Shown here: positions 20,110-28,144 of the stretch, one piece after another
Layout: each line of letters begins with the position of its first letter
Numbering within the stretch: position 1 is the stretch's first letter
Translations under genes and position numbers: made by a program
Source of the DNA: Haemophilus massiliensis
GTDB taxonomy: Bacteria; Pseudomonadota; Gammaproteobacteria; Enterobacterales; Pasteurellaceae
Reading direction: 5' to 3'
Assembly: GCA_000752995.2 (NCBI GenBank)
Contig: LM994635.1
Coordinates: 167,673 to 231,672 of the forward strand
Length of the DNA stretch: 64,000 nucleotides
Notes under the pieces: generated by a model
The model's database searches: none
The model's input: only the letters and a program-made list of their open reading frames with translations
Told to the model about the DNA's origin: nothing

Positions 20110-21138
20110 ATGCCTGCTTTTTTCCGTTTAATCAACACTGTAAACCGAATCGGGTGCTGTTTCTGTCTTTTTCTCTGTTCTTATGTTTATGCGCAGGACA
20201 GCTTAATTTATCCGCTCGGCACATTACCGGAACAACCTGTTATGCGCGTACTGAGTGCCGGACGTGTGTCCGATGTACTGCTTGTTTCGCTGGCGCCGGA
20301 AAAACTGGTGGGTATCACCATGGCATTAAACGGTGCGGACAAAAATATGTTACCTGAACAAGTGCGGCGGCTGGAAAATATCGGGCGCATTGCCGGACGG
20401 GGATCTACGGCGCCGCTGGAAAAGGTGGTGGCGCTGAAGCCTGATGTGATCATTGACTTGGGGGAGGTGAACGATACCTTTATTTCAAGCGCGCAGCGAG
20501 TACGCGAACAAACCGGGATTCCTTATGTTTTGGTAAAAGGGCGATTGGGCGATTCGGCGCAGCAAATCCGCCAGATTGGTACATTATTGGGGGTAAAAGC
20601 GCGGTCGGAAAAACTGGCGGATTTAGCGCAGCGTATTTTGGATCGCACAAAAAATATTGCACGACACTCCCGCACGACACTCTATTTCGGACGCAGTGCC
20701 GACGGATTGGAAACCGGGCTGGCGGGTTCAATTCATGCCGAGGTAGGCGAATGGCTCGGCGCGACAAATGTCGCTGACGGTATCGGGCAAAAAACCATCA
20801 GCCGCGTTTCCATGGAACAGCTGCTGCAATGGCAGCCGGAGGTGATTATCACCCAAGATGCGAATTTTTATCGAAAACTCCAGACTGACAGTTTGTGGCA
20901 ACATCTAAGTGCGGTGAAAAATCAGCGATTTTATCTTGTACCGAATGAACCTTTCGGTTGGTTGGATCAACCGCCGGGAATCAATCGGCTGCTGGGTTGC
21001 TTGTGGCTTGCGCATAAATTGGAACCGACATTATTCCCGCAAGAGGAATATATTGCGTTGTTGACGGAATATTTTCAAACTTTCTACGGCTATTCGTTGA
21101 ATGCGCAGGAACTGAGCAAATTTATAGGTCATCCATGA
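20110..21138 (+). CDS. molA: Periplasmic molybdate/tungstate-binding protein, MolA-like
   Basis: This 342-residue cluster-A (BtuF/FhuD-type) binding protein has a signal peptide ending near SYVYAQ and no lipobox. Typical elements are VMRVLSAGRVSDVLLVSL, NIGRIAGRGSTAPLEKVVALKPDVI and WQPEVIITQDANF. The sequence alone would fit iron or B12 uptake as well. The MolA call rests on context: the ModE-like box, adjacent Mop protein, and similarity of layout to the H. influenzae MolABC locus. It overlaps molB by ATGA. Confidence 0.7.
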   Translation: MPAFFRLINTVNRIGCCFCLFLCSYVYAQDSLIYPLGTLPEQPVMRVLSAGRVSDVLLVSLAPEKLVGITMALNGADKNMLPEQVRRLENIGRIAGRGSTAPLEKVVALKPDVIIDLGEVNDTFISSAQRVREQTGIPYVLVKGRLGDSAQQIRQIGTLLGVKARSEKLADLAQRILDRTKNIARHSRTTLYFGRSADGLETGLAGSIHAEVGEWLGATNVADGIGQKTISRVSMEQLLQWQPEVIITQDANFYRKLQTDSLWQHLSAVKNQRFYLVPNEPFGWLDQPPGINRLLGCLWLAHKLEPTLFPQEEYIALLTEYFQTFYGYSLNAQELSKFIGHP

Positions 21139-22130
21139 AAAAGTGGTTTTTTCGTATAGGATTGCTGCCCTGTATTCTCTTAGTTGTCGTGCTTTGGGCT
21201 TGTACGGTCGGACAAACGGCGATTTCTTATGCCCAATTATGGCAGGCATTTACCGGTTTATGGTGTGATATCGCGCAGGATCAGGCGGCGGTGGTGTTAT
21301 GGAATATTCGTTTGCCACGTATTCTAACCGCTGTGTTTGTCGGCGCGGCGTTATCGGTTTCCGGTGCGACTTATCAGGGCATGTTCAGAAATCCGTTGGT
21401 TTCGCCGGATATTCTAGGCGTGACTGCGGGTGCGGGATTGGGGGCGGTCATCGCGATTTATTATGGTTTGTCGCTGCTGATGATTCAAATTATGGCATTT
21501 GTTACGGGGCTGTTTACGGTCTTTTTAGTGTATGCGGTTTCACAGACTGCGCGCCGCCAAGATCCCGTGCTTGCTTTGGTATTGTCGGGTATTGCCGTCG
21601 GTTCATTGTTTGGTGCAGGCATTGCGTTGCTAAAAATTTTATCTGATCCTTACAGTCAGCTGACGGGCATGACTTTCTGGCTGTTGGGCGGTTTGAATAT
21701 GGCGACACTGACAGAACTGAAAATCGCGGTACCGCTGATTATTTTGGGATTGACTCCGTTGATTTTATTGCGTTGGCGAATGAATTTGTTAAGCCTCGAC
21801 GATGAAGAGGCCGTCAGTCTGGGCATAGATATTAAGCGCATGCGTTTAACGTTTATTTTATCCGCGACATTGATGACCTCGGTTGCGGTGTCCATTACCG
21901 GTATTATCGGCTGGATTGGGCTGGTGATCCCGCACATCGCACGACTTTGGGTCGGTCCTGATTTCCGCCGTTTATTACCGGCGGCATTTTTTATCGGCGC
22001 GGGATTTTTAGTCATCACCGATACTGTGGCGCGCGCTTTGTTTCCGATTGAAGTACCGCTCGGGATTATTACTGCGTGCATCGGTGCGCCGTTTTTTTTA
22101 AGTTTGCTGATTCGCGGAGGCAAGGAATGA
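21135..22130 (+). CDS. molB: FecCD-type ABC permease, MolB-like
   Basis: The 331-residue permease has 9-10 membrane segments and the family landmarks WNIRLPRILTAVFVGAALS, SGATYQGMFRNPLVSPDILG and the coupling-helix area GIIGWIGLVIPHIARLWVG. It belongs to the BtuC/MolB family of type II importers. Start and stop overlap molA and molC by four bases each, indicating one operon. Substrate assignment is contextual. Confidence 0.78.
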   Translation: MKKWFFRIGLLPCILLVVVLWACTVGQTAISYAQLWQAFTGLWCDIAQDQAAVVLWNIRLPRILTAVFVGAALSVSGATYQGMFRNPLVSPDILGVTAGAGLGAVIAIYYGLSLLMIQIMAFVTGLFTVFLVYAVSQTARRQDPVLALVLSGIAVGSLFGAGIALLKILSDPYSQLTGMTFWLLGGLNMATLTELKIAVPLIILGLTPLILLRWRMNLLSLDDEEAVSLGIDIKRMRLTFILSATLMTSVAVSITGIIGWIGLVIPHIARLWVGPDFRRLLPAAFFIGAGFLVITDTVARALFPIEVPLGIITACIGAPFFLSLLIRGGKE

Positions 22131-22891
22131 GCTTGTTTGAGCTGAAAAACCTTGTAATCGGTTATAAAAATACGCCGATTTCTACCGCACTTAATCTGCA
22201 AGTACCACAGCGGCAGGTGATTGTTTTATTAGGTGCGAACGGCTGCGGTAAAACCACTTTGCTGAAAAGTTTATTACGTCTTATTCCGACTTTAAGCGGC
22301 AGTATCACCATTGCCGCGAAACCGCAGGCACAATGGTCGAACCGCCAACTGGCGCGGTTTATCGGTTATGTTCCGCAAGCGCATCAGGCCGTGTTTCCGT
22401 TTAAAGTGGAAGATGTAGTGTTGTTCGGACGGACGGCTTATTTGCCTTGGTATCGGGTGCCGCAGCGACAGGATCGGGATATCGCCCGGCAATGCTTACA
22501 AAGCCTTAATATCGACGGTTTGCGCCACCGCAGTTACAATCAATTAAGCGGTGGCGAACGCCAACTGGTGTTGATCGCCAGAGCGCTGGCACAGCAACCG
22601 CAATGTTTGATTATGGATGAACCGACCTCAAATCTGGATTTTGGTAATCAGCTCAGAGTGTTGGAATATATTGAACAGTTGAAAGCAAGCGGCTTATCAA
22701 TTTTGTTTACCACACATCAACCGGAGCAGGCACGGCGGATTGCCGATCAAAGTCTCTTATTTCATCAGGGACGGATTATTGCGCAGGGCAAACCGACAGA
22801 GACCATGACATTGGAAAATCTGGCGACCATTTACCAGTTAACACCGTCCGTGTTGCGAAAAAATCTAACGTTTTTAACGGAGGGGAAATAA
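22127..22891 (+). CDS. molC: ABC transporter ATPase, MolC-like
   Basis: The 254-residue ATPase has Walker A GANGCGKTT (about residues 36-44), the signature LSGGERQ from residue 140, Walker B CLIMDEPTS and the switch His in FTTHQPEQ. The start at 22127 overlaps the molB stop by ATGA; an earlier in-frame ATG inside molB is unlikely. It powers the MolB permease. The next gene starts on its stop codon. Confidence 0.8.
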   Translation: MSLFELKNLVIGYKNTPISTALNLQVPQRQVIVLLGANGCGKTTLLKSLLRLIPTLSGSITIAAKPQAQWSNRQLARFIGYVPQAHQAVFPFKVEDVVLFGRTAYLPWYRVPQRQDRDIARQCLQSLNIDGLRHRSYNQLSGGERQLVLIARALAQQPQCLIMDEPTSNLDFGNQLRVLEYIEQLKASGLSILFTTHQPEQARRIADQSLLFHQGRIIAQGKPTETMTLENLATIYQLTPSVLRKNLTFLTEGK

Positions 22892-23700
22892 TGAAAACGA
22901 TCAATGAAATAGATTTTGCGGAACTGTATCGTAATCACATTCGGCTGGCGACTCGAGAACCTAAACGCGCGCAGGATTGGGATGAGAAAGCGAAAAAAAT
23001 GCAGGCAACGCAGTTTGATCTGCAAAGTGGTTATGTGCAAGATTTTTTATCCCGTATGCAGTTCGGCGAAAATGACACTGTGTTGGATGTAGGGTGCGGC
23101 GGAGGCGCGATTGCGTTATCCGTTGCGCCTTATGTTCGGCAGGTGTATGCATTGGATTATAGCCCGGGCATGCTCGATTTGTTGCGTCAGCGTGCGGCAC
23201 AGCTCGGAATTAACAATATCACCCCGATTCTGCGTGCTTGGGAAGATAACTGGGATGATATTGTGCAATGCGATATTTGCGTTTCTTCCCGTTCTTCTAT
23301 GGTGGCTGACTTACAAGGTGCGCTGGACAAGCTGAATGCTAAAGCGAAAAAGGCGGTGTATATGACGATGACGGTGGACAAAGATTTTATCGATCGCGAC
23401 GTGCTGCGTTTTATCGGGCGGGATGGGGTAGGTTTTCCAAATTATATTTATGCCGTCAATCTGCTTTATCAGCAAGGTTATGCGGTCAGTGTGAATTTTC
23501 TCGAGCGCGGCTGTGGGGTGCCGAAGCCGGCAACGGATTTCAGTGAAACGGATTTTATCCGCTCGGTGAAATGGTCGATTGGCAGTGATCTGAGTTGGGC
23601 GGAGATCCATAAATTGAAAGTGTATTATGCTCAGCACCAATCCCGTTTGGTGCATACTCCGACCCAACGCCGCTGGGCGTTTTTAAGCTGGGAAAAATAA
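22891..23700 (+). CDS. SAM-dependent methyltransferase linked to the Mo importer
   Basis: This class I methyltransferase has motif I VLDVGCGGG (residues 64-72) and an acidic post-I residue in ALDYSPGML. The substrate is unknown. It overlaps molC by TAATG, so it is the last gene of the mol operon and should be controlled by the same ModE-like box. An operon-embedded methyltransferase suggests modification of a small ligand or metallophore, but that is inference. Confidence 0.75.
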   Translation: MKTINEIDFAELYRNHIRLATREPKRAQDWDEKAKKMQATQFDLQSGYVQDFLSRMQFGENDTVLDVGCGGGAIALSVAPYVRQVYALDYSPGMLDLLRQRAAQLGINNITPILRAWEDNWDDIVQCDICVSSRSSMVADLQGALDKLNAKAKKAVYMTMTVDKDFIDRDVLRFIGRDGVGFPNYIYAVNLLYQQGYAVSVNFLERGCGVPKPATDFSETDFIRSVKWSIGSDLSWAEIHKLKVYYAQHQSRLVHTPTQRRWAFLSWEK

Positions 23701-23757
23701 GTCGCAGTCCGTTGACAGATGGAAAGCGGAAAAAGTGCGGTCAAAATTTTTTTATTT

Positions 23758-23785
23758 TTCGTTATATAATTATTTATATAATAGA
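23758..23785 (+). promoter_or_regulatory. ModE-like box upstream of the TonB-receptor operon
   Basis: TTCGTTATATA-N6-TATATAATAGA matches the ModE consensus in 17 of 22 positions, with the left half 10 of 11. It lies 15 bases before the SD-preceded ATG at 23801. The receptor gene follows in the same unit. Confidence 0.55.
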
Positions 23786-23800
23786 TAAAAAGGAGTGCTA

Positions 23801-24278
23801 TGTTACAACTTAAAATTATTGCCCGATTTTATTGGTCGGATTGCTTGCATTGTGTCTTGTCATGGTAGCGTTGTCGGCGTTTGCGATACATTTCTTCAAC
23901 CCTGCGCCGGTGTTGTATCGGATACATATAGGGTTCGGTGGCGCGTTTGTTCTGCTTGCGGCGATTCATATTATTCACCGTCGTGGTAAATGGCTGAAAT
24001 TAATCACTCAATGCCGGGATGTGATTTGGCGTAATCAAGCGCCTTCCTATTGTAATCTGGATCGGTTGCTGATGAGTTTCGAATCTCATTCGCTGTCCTC
24101 GTTGTGTGTACAGTTTCAACTTCCTTTTCCGCAGGTGCAGGAAGCATTGAAACGGGCAAGAATCGTGCTGACTGATGTGGATAAACCACTGCGTGAAAAT
24201 GTAAAAAGTAATGATGAAATGCTGTTTTCCATTATTACGCTGTTGTTAAAACTAAAACTTAATCCTGAACATATTTAA
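23801..24278 (+). pseudogene. Frameshifted small membrane protein (DUF4405-like histidines)
   Basis: An ATG behind AAAAAGGAGTGCT starts MLQLKIIARF and then runs to a stop after 23 codons. The next frame, without its own start site, continues LVGLLALCLVMVALSAFAIHF-FNPAPVLYRIHIGFGGAFV and about 110 more residues. Restoring one T in the run near 23828 joins both frames into a 158-residue protein. The joined protein has two membrane helices with HIGFGGAFVLLAAIHIIHRR, a histidine pattern like DUF4405-type cytochromes, and a soluble tail. It stops on the base before the receptor's leader ATG. It may be a true mutation, a slippery-run variant or a sequencing error. Confidence 0.6.
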
Positions 24279-24289
24279 TGGAGTGTCAA

Positions 24290-26269
24290 ATGAAAAAAAC
24301 ATTATTATGCGTTGCAATATCTGCAGCTTGCGCCGGTGCGAGTGCAAGTGAAGTCTTTGAGCTGGGACAAATAGAAGTTGTGTCAAATGCCGGTACCGAT
24401 ACGGGCACGGCTGTGATTGAACAAAGTCAGATGCAGCAAAATCAGCTCACTAATGTTGCACAGGTGGCAAAGATCACCCCGGGGGTATTTTTTGAACGGA
24501 AAGGCGGGCGTGGCGAACAGAATATTCGAGTACGGGGATTTGATTCCCGCCGCGTACCGGTGTTTATCGACGGCATTCCGGTATATGTGCCTTATGATGG
24601 AACAATGGATCTCGGCCGTTTTATGACCTTCGATCTGGCGCAGGTGGATATTTCCAAAGGTGCGAGTTCGGTATTATACGGCGCAAATACGCTGGGTGGC
24701 GCGGTTAATCTGGTCAGCTATAAACCGACCCGCGCGCTGGAAGGGGCGGTCGGCTACGGCTTTCAGCGCGGACGCAGCAGTGATACTGCGGTGAATCAGG
24801 GTTATTTTAATCTCGGCAGTAAACAGCAGTATTTTTATGCACAGGTGAGCGGAAGCCTAGCCGATCGGCAGGGATTACAACTATCAAACGCATTCAATCC
24901 GACAAAAGAGGAAAACGGCGGACGGGCGGAGAATTCCAAGGCTCGCGATCAGAAACTCAGCCTAAAACTGGCTTATACGCCGAACAGTACGGATGAATAT
25001 GCGCTTTCCTATTCAAATCAGCGTGGCGATAAGCAACAGCCTCTTTATACCGGTGAAAGCAAAGTAAAATCCGTCTATAAATATTGGCGCTGGCCGGCAT
25101 GGGATAAAGAAAGTCTGTATTTCTTATCGCATACGACATTGCATAACGGCGCAATGTATATAAAAACCAAAGCTTTTTATGATCGTTTTGAAAATGATCT
25201 GTCCGCCTATGACGACGCAACCTTTTCAAGCCAGAAGAAAGGAAGCTCGTTTAACAGCCATTATCGGGATTATTCGTATGGCGCGGGATTGGAATTCGGT
25301 TATCAAACCAATGAAAAAAATACGTTAAAACTGTCCGCACTTTATAAATTTGATGTTCACCGTGAACATAATGACGATGAACCGGTGGCGCGCAGCGAGG
25401 ATCGCAATTACAGCGTTGCTCTGGAGGACACTTACCGCTTTACGTCGCAAACCAATCTTGTTGCCGGCATCAGTGTTGATCGCCGCGAAGCTGTAAAAGC
25501 GCAGAATTATCAACAGCTATCATCGTCTAGTAAACAAAAAGGAATTTATGAATTTAATGTAAGTAATCGCAATGCGTTTAATTACCAATTTAAACTTAAT
25601 CACAGTTTCGATAGCAATGATGAATTAAGTTTGAGCTATGCCCATAAAACCCGTTTTCCGACTATGAAAGATCGCTATTCCCGTTCCATCGGAAAGAACA
25701 AAATCCCGAATCCGTTTTTAAAACCGGAAAAGGCGGATCACTATGAAATCGGTTATTTCCGCACGTTCGGCGATTGGCTAAAGGTGGAAGGCGCATTATT
25801 TTATTCGCAAATTAAAGATGCTATCGATGAAATCGCATTAGACAACGGTTTCTGGATGAATACCAACTTCGCGAAAGAAACCTTTAAAGGCGCAGAATTG
25901 GGGGTAACCGCATTTGTCGGTGAAACGCTGACATTGGGCGCAAATTATACTTATATTCGAGTGAAATTGCATGATTCGGACACCATGGCAACCGATGTGC
26001 CGAAACATAAATTTTTCGCTTATGCCGATTGGAAACTATTACCGCAATTATCGTTTTATATCAGCCAAAGTGCGGAAACCGGACGTTACAGCGGAGACGG
26101 GCGTTTGCCGGGATTCGGCGTTACAGATGTCAAACTGACTTATGATGTGAATGCGCATTTTAAATTTGATATAGGTGTCGGCAACGTATTTGATAAGAAT
26201 TATTATTATGCGGACGGTTTTGCCGAAGAGGGGAGAGTCTATTTCACCAATTTGAAGTACAGCTTCTGA
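24290..26269 (+). CDS. TonB-dependent outer membrane receptor
   Basis: The 659-residue protein has a signal peptide (cleaved near ASAS, residue 20), a TonB box near residues 26-31 (GQIEVV), a plug with QNIRVRGFDSRRVPVFIDGIP and SKGASSVLYGANTLGGAVN, and a beta-barrel ending in Phe (TNLKYSF). An ATG 12 bases earlier overlaps the upstream stop, but GGAG sits correctly only for the start at 24290. The ModE-like box and Mop neighbour suggest uptake of a molybdenum or tungsten species. Iron-siderophore or heme uptake cannot be excluded. Confidence 0.85.
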   Translation: MKKTLLCVAISAACAGASASEVFELGQIEVVSNAGTDTGTAVIEQSQMQQNQLTNVAQVAKITPGVFFERKGGRGEQNIRVRGFDSRRVPVFIDGIPVYVPYDGTMDLGRFMTFDLAQVDISKGASSVLYGANTLGGAVNLVSYKPTRALEGAVGYGFQRGRSSDTAVNQGYFNLGSKQQYFYAQVSGSLADRQGLQLSNAFNPTKEENGGRAENSKARDQKLSLKLAYTPNSTDEYALSYSNQRGDKQQPLYTGESKVKSVYKYWRWPAWDKESLYFLSHTTLHNGAMYIKTKAFYDRFENDLSAYDDATFSSQKKGSSFNSHYRDYSYGAGLEFGYQTNEKNTLKLSALYKFDVHREHNDDEPVARSEDRNYSVALEDTYRFTSQTNLVAGISVDRREAVKAQNYQQLSSSSKQKGIYEFNVSNRNAFNYQFKLNHSFDSNDELSLSYAHKTRFPTMKDRYSRSIGKNKIPNPFLKPEKADHYEIGYFRTFGDWLKVEGALFYSQIKDAIDEIALDNGFWMNTNFAKETFKGAELGVTAFVGETLTLGANYTYIRVKLHDSDTMATDVPKHKFFAYADWKLLPQLSFYISQSAETGRYSGDGRLPGFGVTDVKLTYDVNAHFKFDIGVGNVFDKNYYYADGFAEEGRVYFTNLKYSF

Positions 26270-26286
26270 GCAAAGAAGCAAAGAAA

Positions 26287-26316
26287 AACATCCCGTTGCA
26301 GCGGGATGTTTTGTTT
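26287..26316. terminator. Bidirectional terminator between receptor and mop
   Basis: AACATCCCG and CGGGATGTT form a 9-bp stem with a 6-base loop and T-rich flanks on both strands. It separates two converging genes. Confidence 0.8.
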
Positions 26317-26326
26317 TCTGCAATAA

Positions 26327-26752
26327 TTAGCGTTTAACGCCTAAAATTACATTTGAGGCTTTAATAAGAGCGGTTACTTCTGAACCGATTTTCAGCCCTA
26401 AACGTTTTAAACTGGTTTCCGTAATAATCGCGGTAAGCTCGGTACCCGCGTTGGTTTTAACAATCACTTCGGCATTAACGGCGCCGTCGATAATTTGTTG
26501 AACCGTACCTTTCAGTTGATTGCGGGAAGAAAGAATCAGCTCGTTATCCGTCGATAAAATAACCGCCGGTGCTTTGAAAATCGCAATTGCCGGCGAACCG
26601 ATTTGTAAACCTAGATTTGCCGTACTTTCCGATGTAATTACTGCCACCAAGGTTTCGCCCGCAGCTAAAGAGAGCTCTATCACGTCATTGGTTGCGCCTT
26701 TTTTAATCGATTTTACTGTTGCCTGAAGCTGATTTCTTGCACTGATAGTCAT
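26327..26752 (-). CDS. modG: Di-Mop molbindin (molybdate-binding protein)
   Basis: The 141 residues are two tandem Mop/TOBE domains. Each begins with SARNQL-ATV or SSRNQLKGTV and ends with IKA-NVILG-type strands. Such di-Mop proteins (ModG) assemble into trimers that store molybdate or tungstate in the cytoplasm. The domain pair is clear; the name follows the family. It is divergent from a short plus-strand transcript, with a ModE-like box between them. Confidence 0.85.
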   Translation of the reverse strand: MTISARNQLQATVKSIKKGATNDVIELSLAAGETLVAVITSESTANLGLQIGSPAIAIFKAPAVILSTDNELILSSRNQLKGTVQQIIDGAVNAEVIVKTNAGTELTAIITETSLKRLGLKIGSEVTALIKASNVILGVKR

Positions 26753-26820
26753 AATAATTCCTTTGTGTTGGTTAATCAGGTTATTATTCTAACAAAATAT
26801 TCTAAAGAGAAAATATTTTA

Positions 26821-26851
26821 TTGACCATTATATAAATAAGTATATAATGAA
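26821..26851 (+). promoter_or_regulatory. Near-consensus sigma70 promoter overlaid by a ModE-like box
   Basis: TTGACC (26821-26826), a 16-base spacer and TATAAT (26843-26848) form a near-perfect plus-strand promoter. The same bases contain ACCATTATATA-N6-TATATAATGAA (26824-26851), 18 of 22 to the ModE consensus. On the minus strand the element lies 72 bases before mop and also has a TATAAT. ModE binding would shut both directions. Confidence 0.65.
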
Positions 26852-26854
26852 ACT

Positions 26855-26938
26855 GCTTTGTAAGTAGTAGATGAAAAGGCTGGTGCATTTCCCGTCATCT
26901 TTCCCCCAAGATGAATTTGCACCAGCCATTTTTTATTC
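26855..26938 (+). ncRNA. Candidate ModE-controlled small RNA
   Basis: Transcription from the promoter above would begin near 26855 and end about 84 nt later at a strong terminator: GGCTGGTGCA pairs with TGCACCAGCC (10 bp) followed by ATTTTTTATT. Inside the large loop CATCTT/AAGATG make a second short stem with a C-rich loop (TCCCCC) able to pair with purine-rich ribosome sites. No credible ORF with an SD lies in it. It cannot be a terminator of the upstream gene because receptor and mop already share one. Confidence 0.5.
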
Positions 26939-26949
26939 GTTGTGTTTGA

Positions 26950-27555
26950 TTAAATATTGATTTCCCGCCGACCGAGGAATGAATGGGTGAGCGTGGTGCC
27001 GTCCACAGTTTCCAGTTCGCCACCCACCGGAATGCCGTGCGCAATACGGCTGACTTTAATGCCTTGCTGCAAACAAAGTTCGGCAATATAGTTTGCCGTG
27101 GCATCACCTTCTACCGTTGGATTGGTTGCCAGAATCACTTCGCTGAAATTTTCTGTTTGTAAGCGTTTATGCAGCAAATCCAATCCGATTTCGCGCGGAC
27201 CGATACCGTCCAGCGGCGATAAATGTCCCATTAAGACAAAATAGCGTCCGGAAAATTGCCCGGTTTGTTCAATCGCCTGAATATCTGCCGGCTGCTCGAC
27301 CACACAAAGCAAGCCGGTATTTTGCCGGCGAGGATTATTGCAAATGGTACAGATTTCTTCTTCCGTAAAGGTGCGGCATTGTTCGCAATGACCGATTTGC
27401 GACATCGCGGCGGTGAGCGCGCGGGCAAGTTCCATGCCGCCGCTGCGATCCCGCTGGAGCAGATGATAAGCCATACGCTGAGCGGATTTGGGACCGACGC
27501 CCGGCAGACAGCGCAAGGCTTCGATTAGATGTTCTAAAAGTGGACTGGTTTGCAT
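26950..27555 (-). CDS. recR: Recombination protein RecR
   Basis: RecR works with RecO/RecF to load RecA on gapped DNA. The 201-residue protein has an N-terminal helix-hairpin-helix ([20 protein letters not shown]), a Cys4 zinc finger at residues 57, 60, 69 and 72, and a Toprim domain with [11 protein letters not shown] and [14 protein letters not shown]. Start chosen at [10 protein letters not shown]; the longer upstream frame does not match the family. It follows ybaB, the usual pairing. Confidence 0.96.
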   Translation of the reverse strand: MQTSPLLEHLIEALRCLPGVGPKSAQRMAYHLLQRDRSGGMELARALTAAMSQIGHCEQCRTFTEEEICTICNNPRRQNTGLLCVVEQPADIQAIEQTGQFSGRYFVLMGHLSPLDGIGPREIGLDLLHKRLQTENFSEVILATNPTVEGDATANYIAELCLQQGIKVSRIAHGIPVGGELETVDGTTLTHSFLGRREINI

Positions 27556-27583
27556 AGATTTTGTTGAAACGATGAAAAAATAT

Positions 27584-27615
27584 ACCGCACTTTGGCACAG
27601 AAGCAAAAGTGCGGT
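27584..27615. terminator. Inverted USS pair between ybaB and recR
   Basis: ACCGCACTTT and AAAGTGCGGT face each other with a 12-base spacer. The pair lies within the ybaB-recR unit, so it may only weaken read-through rather than stop it. Confidence 0.45.
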
Positions 27616-27632
27616 CGGATTTTGCTGTGTTT

Positions 27633-27962
27633 TTAGAACGGCATTTTAAAACCCGGCGGTAGCGACATACCGGCTGTCACGGACGCCATTTTTTCTTTCT
27701 GCAATTCTTCCGCGCGACGTACCGCATCATTAAAGGCGGCGGCGATTAAATCTTCCAGCATTTCTTTGTCATCCGCCATTAAGGACGGATCAAGCTCAAT
27801 ACGACGGCAGTTATGCGCGCCGTTAACGGTGATTTTTACCAGCCCCGCACCGGATTCGCCGGTCACTTCCAACTGTGCGATTTCTTCCTGCATTTTCTGC
27901 ATGCGATCCTGCATTTGTTGAGCCTGTTTCATTAAATTGCCTAAGCCGCCTTTTCCAAACAT
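27633..27962 (-). CDS. ybaB: Nucleoid-associated protein YbaB/EbfC
   Basis: The 109-residue product starts [18 protein letters not shown] and has the coiled helical start, a [22 protein letters not shown] sheet and the AAFNDAVRR helix of the family. It is a dimeric DNA-binding protein. ATG at 27962 gives the exact family length; the upstream extension does not. It is normally co-transcribed with recR, as here. Confidence 0.95.
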   Translation of the reverse strand: MFGKGGLGNLMKQAQQMQDRMQKMQEEIAQLEVTGESGAGLVKITVNGAHNCRRIELDPSLMADDKEMLEDLIAAAFNDAVRRAEELQKEKMASVTAGMSLPPGFKMPF

Positions 27963-28144
27963 AATTTTTCCCTGCGTAATTGAATTAAAAAACCCGGGCA
28001 TTTTAACGAAAAATGAATAAATTGGGAATAGGGTATGCCACCCTGTCCGATGATTAGTCCGTTGCCGCTGAAAATTGGCGCAAGCACAATATAAATCTAT
28101 GCTAGAATTGCGCTTTCAAATCAAACAAGTGATTATTCTGTTTT

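Noticed and set aside
20110..22891. Iron-siderophore or vitamin B12 importer
   Set aside because: The protein families allow it, but three ModE-like boxes and the Mop neighbour favour molybdate. Not fully excluded.
26871..26965. 29-codon ORF in the candidate small RNA
   Set aside because: No SD, reads through the terminator hairpin and into the recR 3' end.
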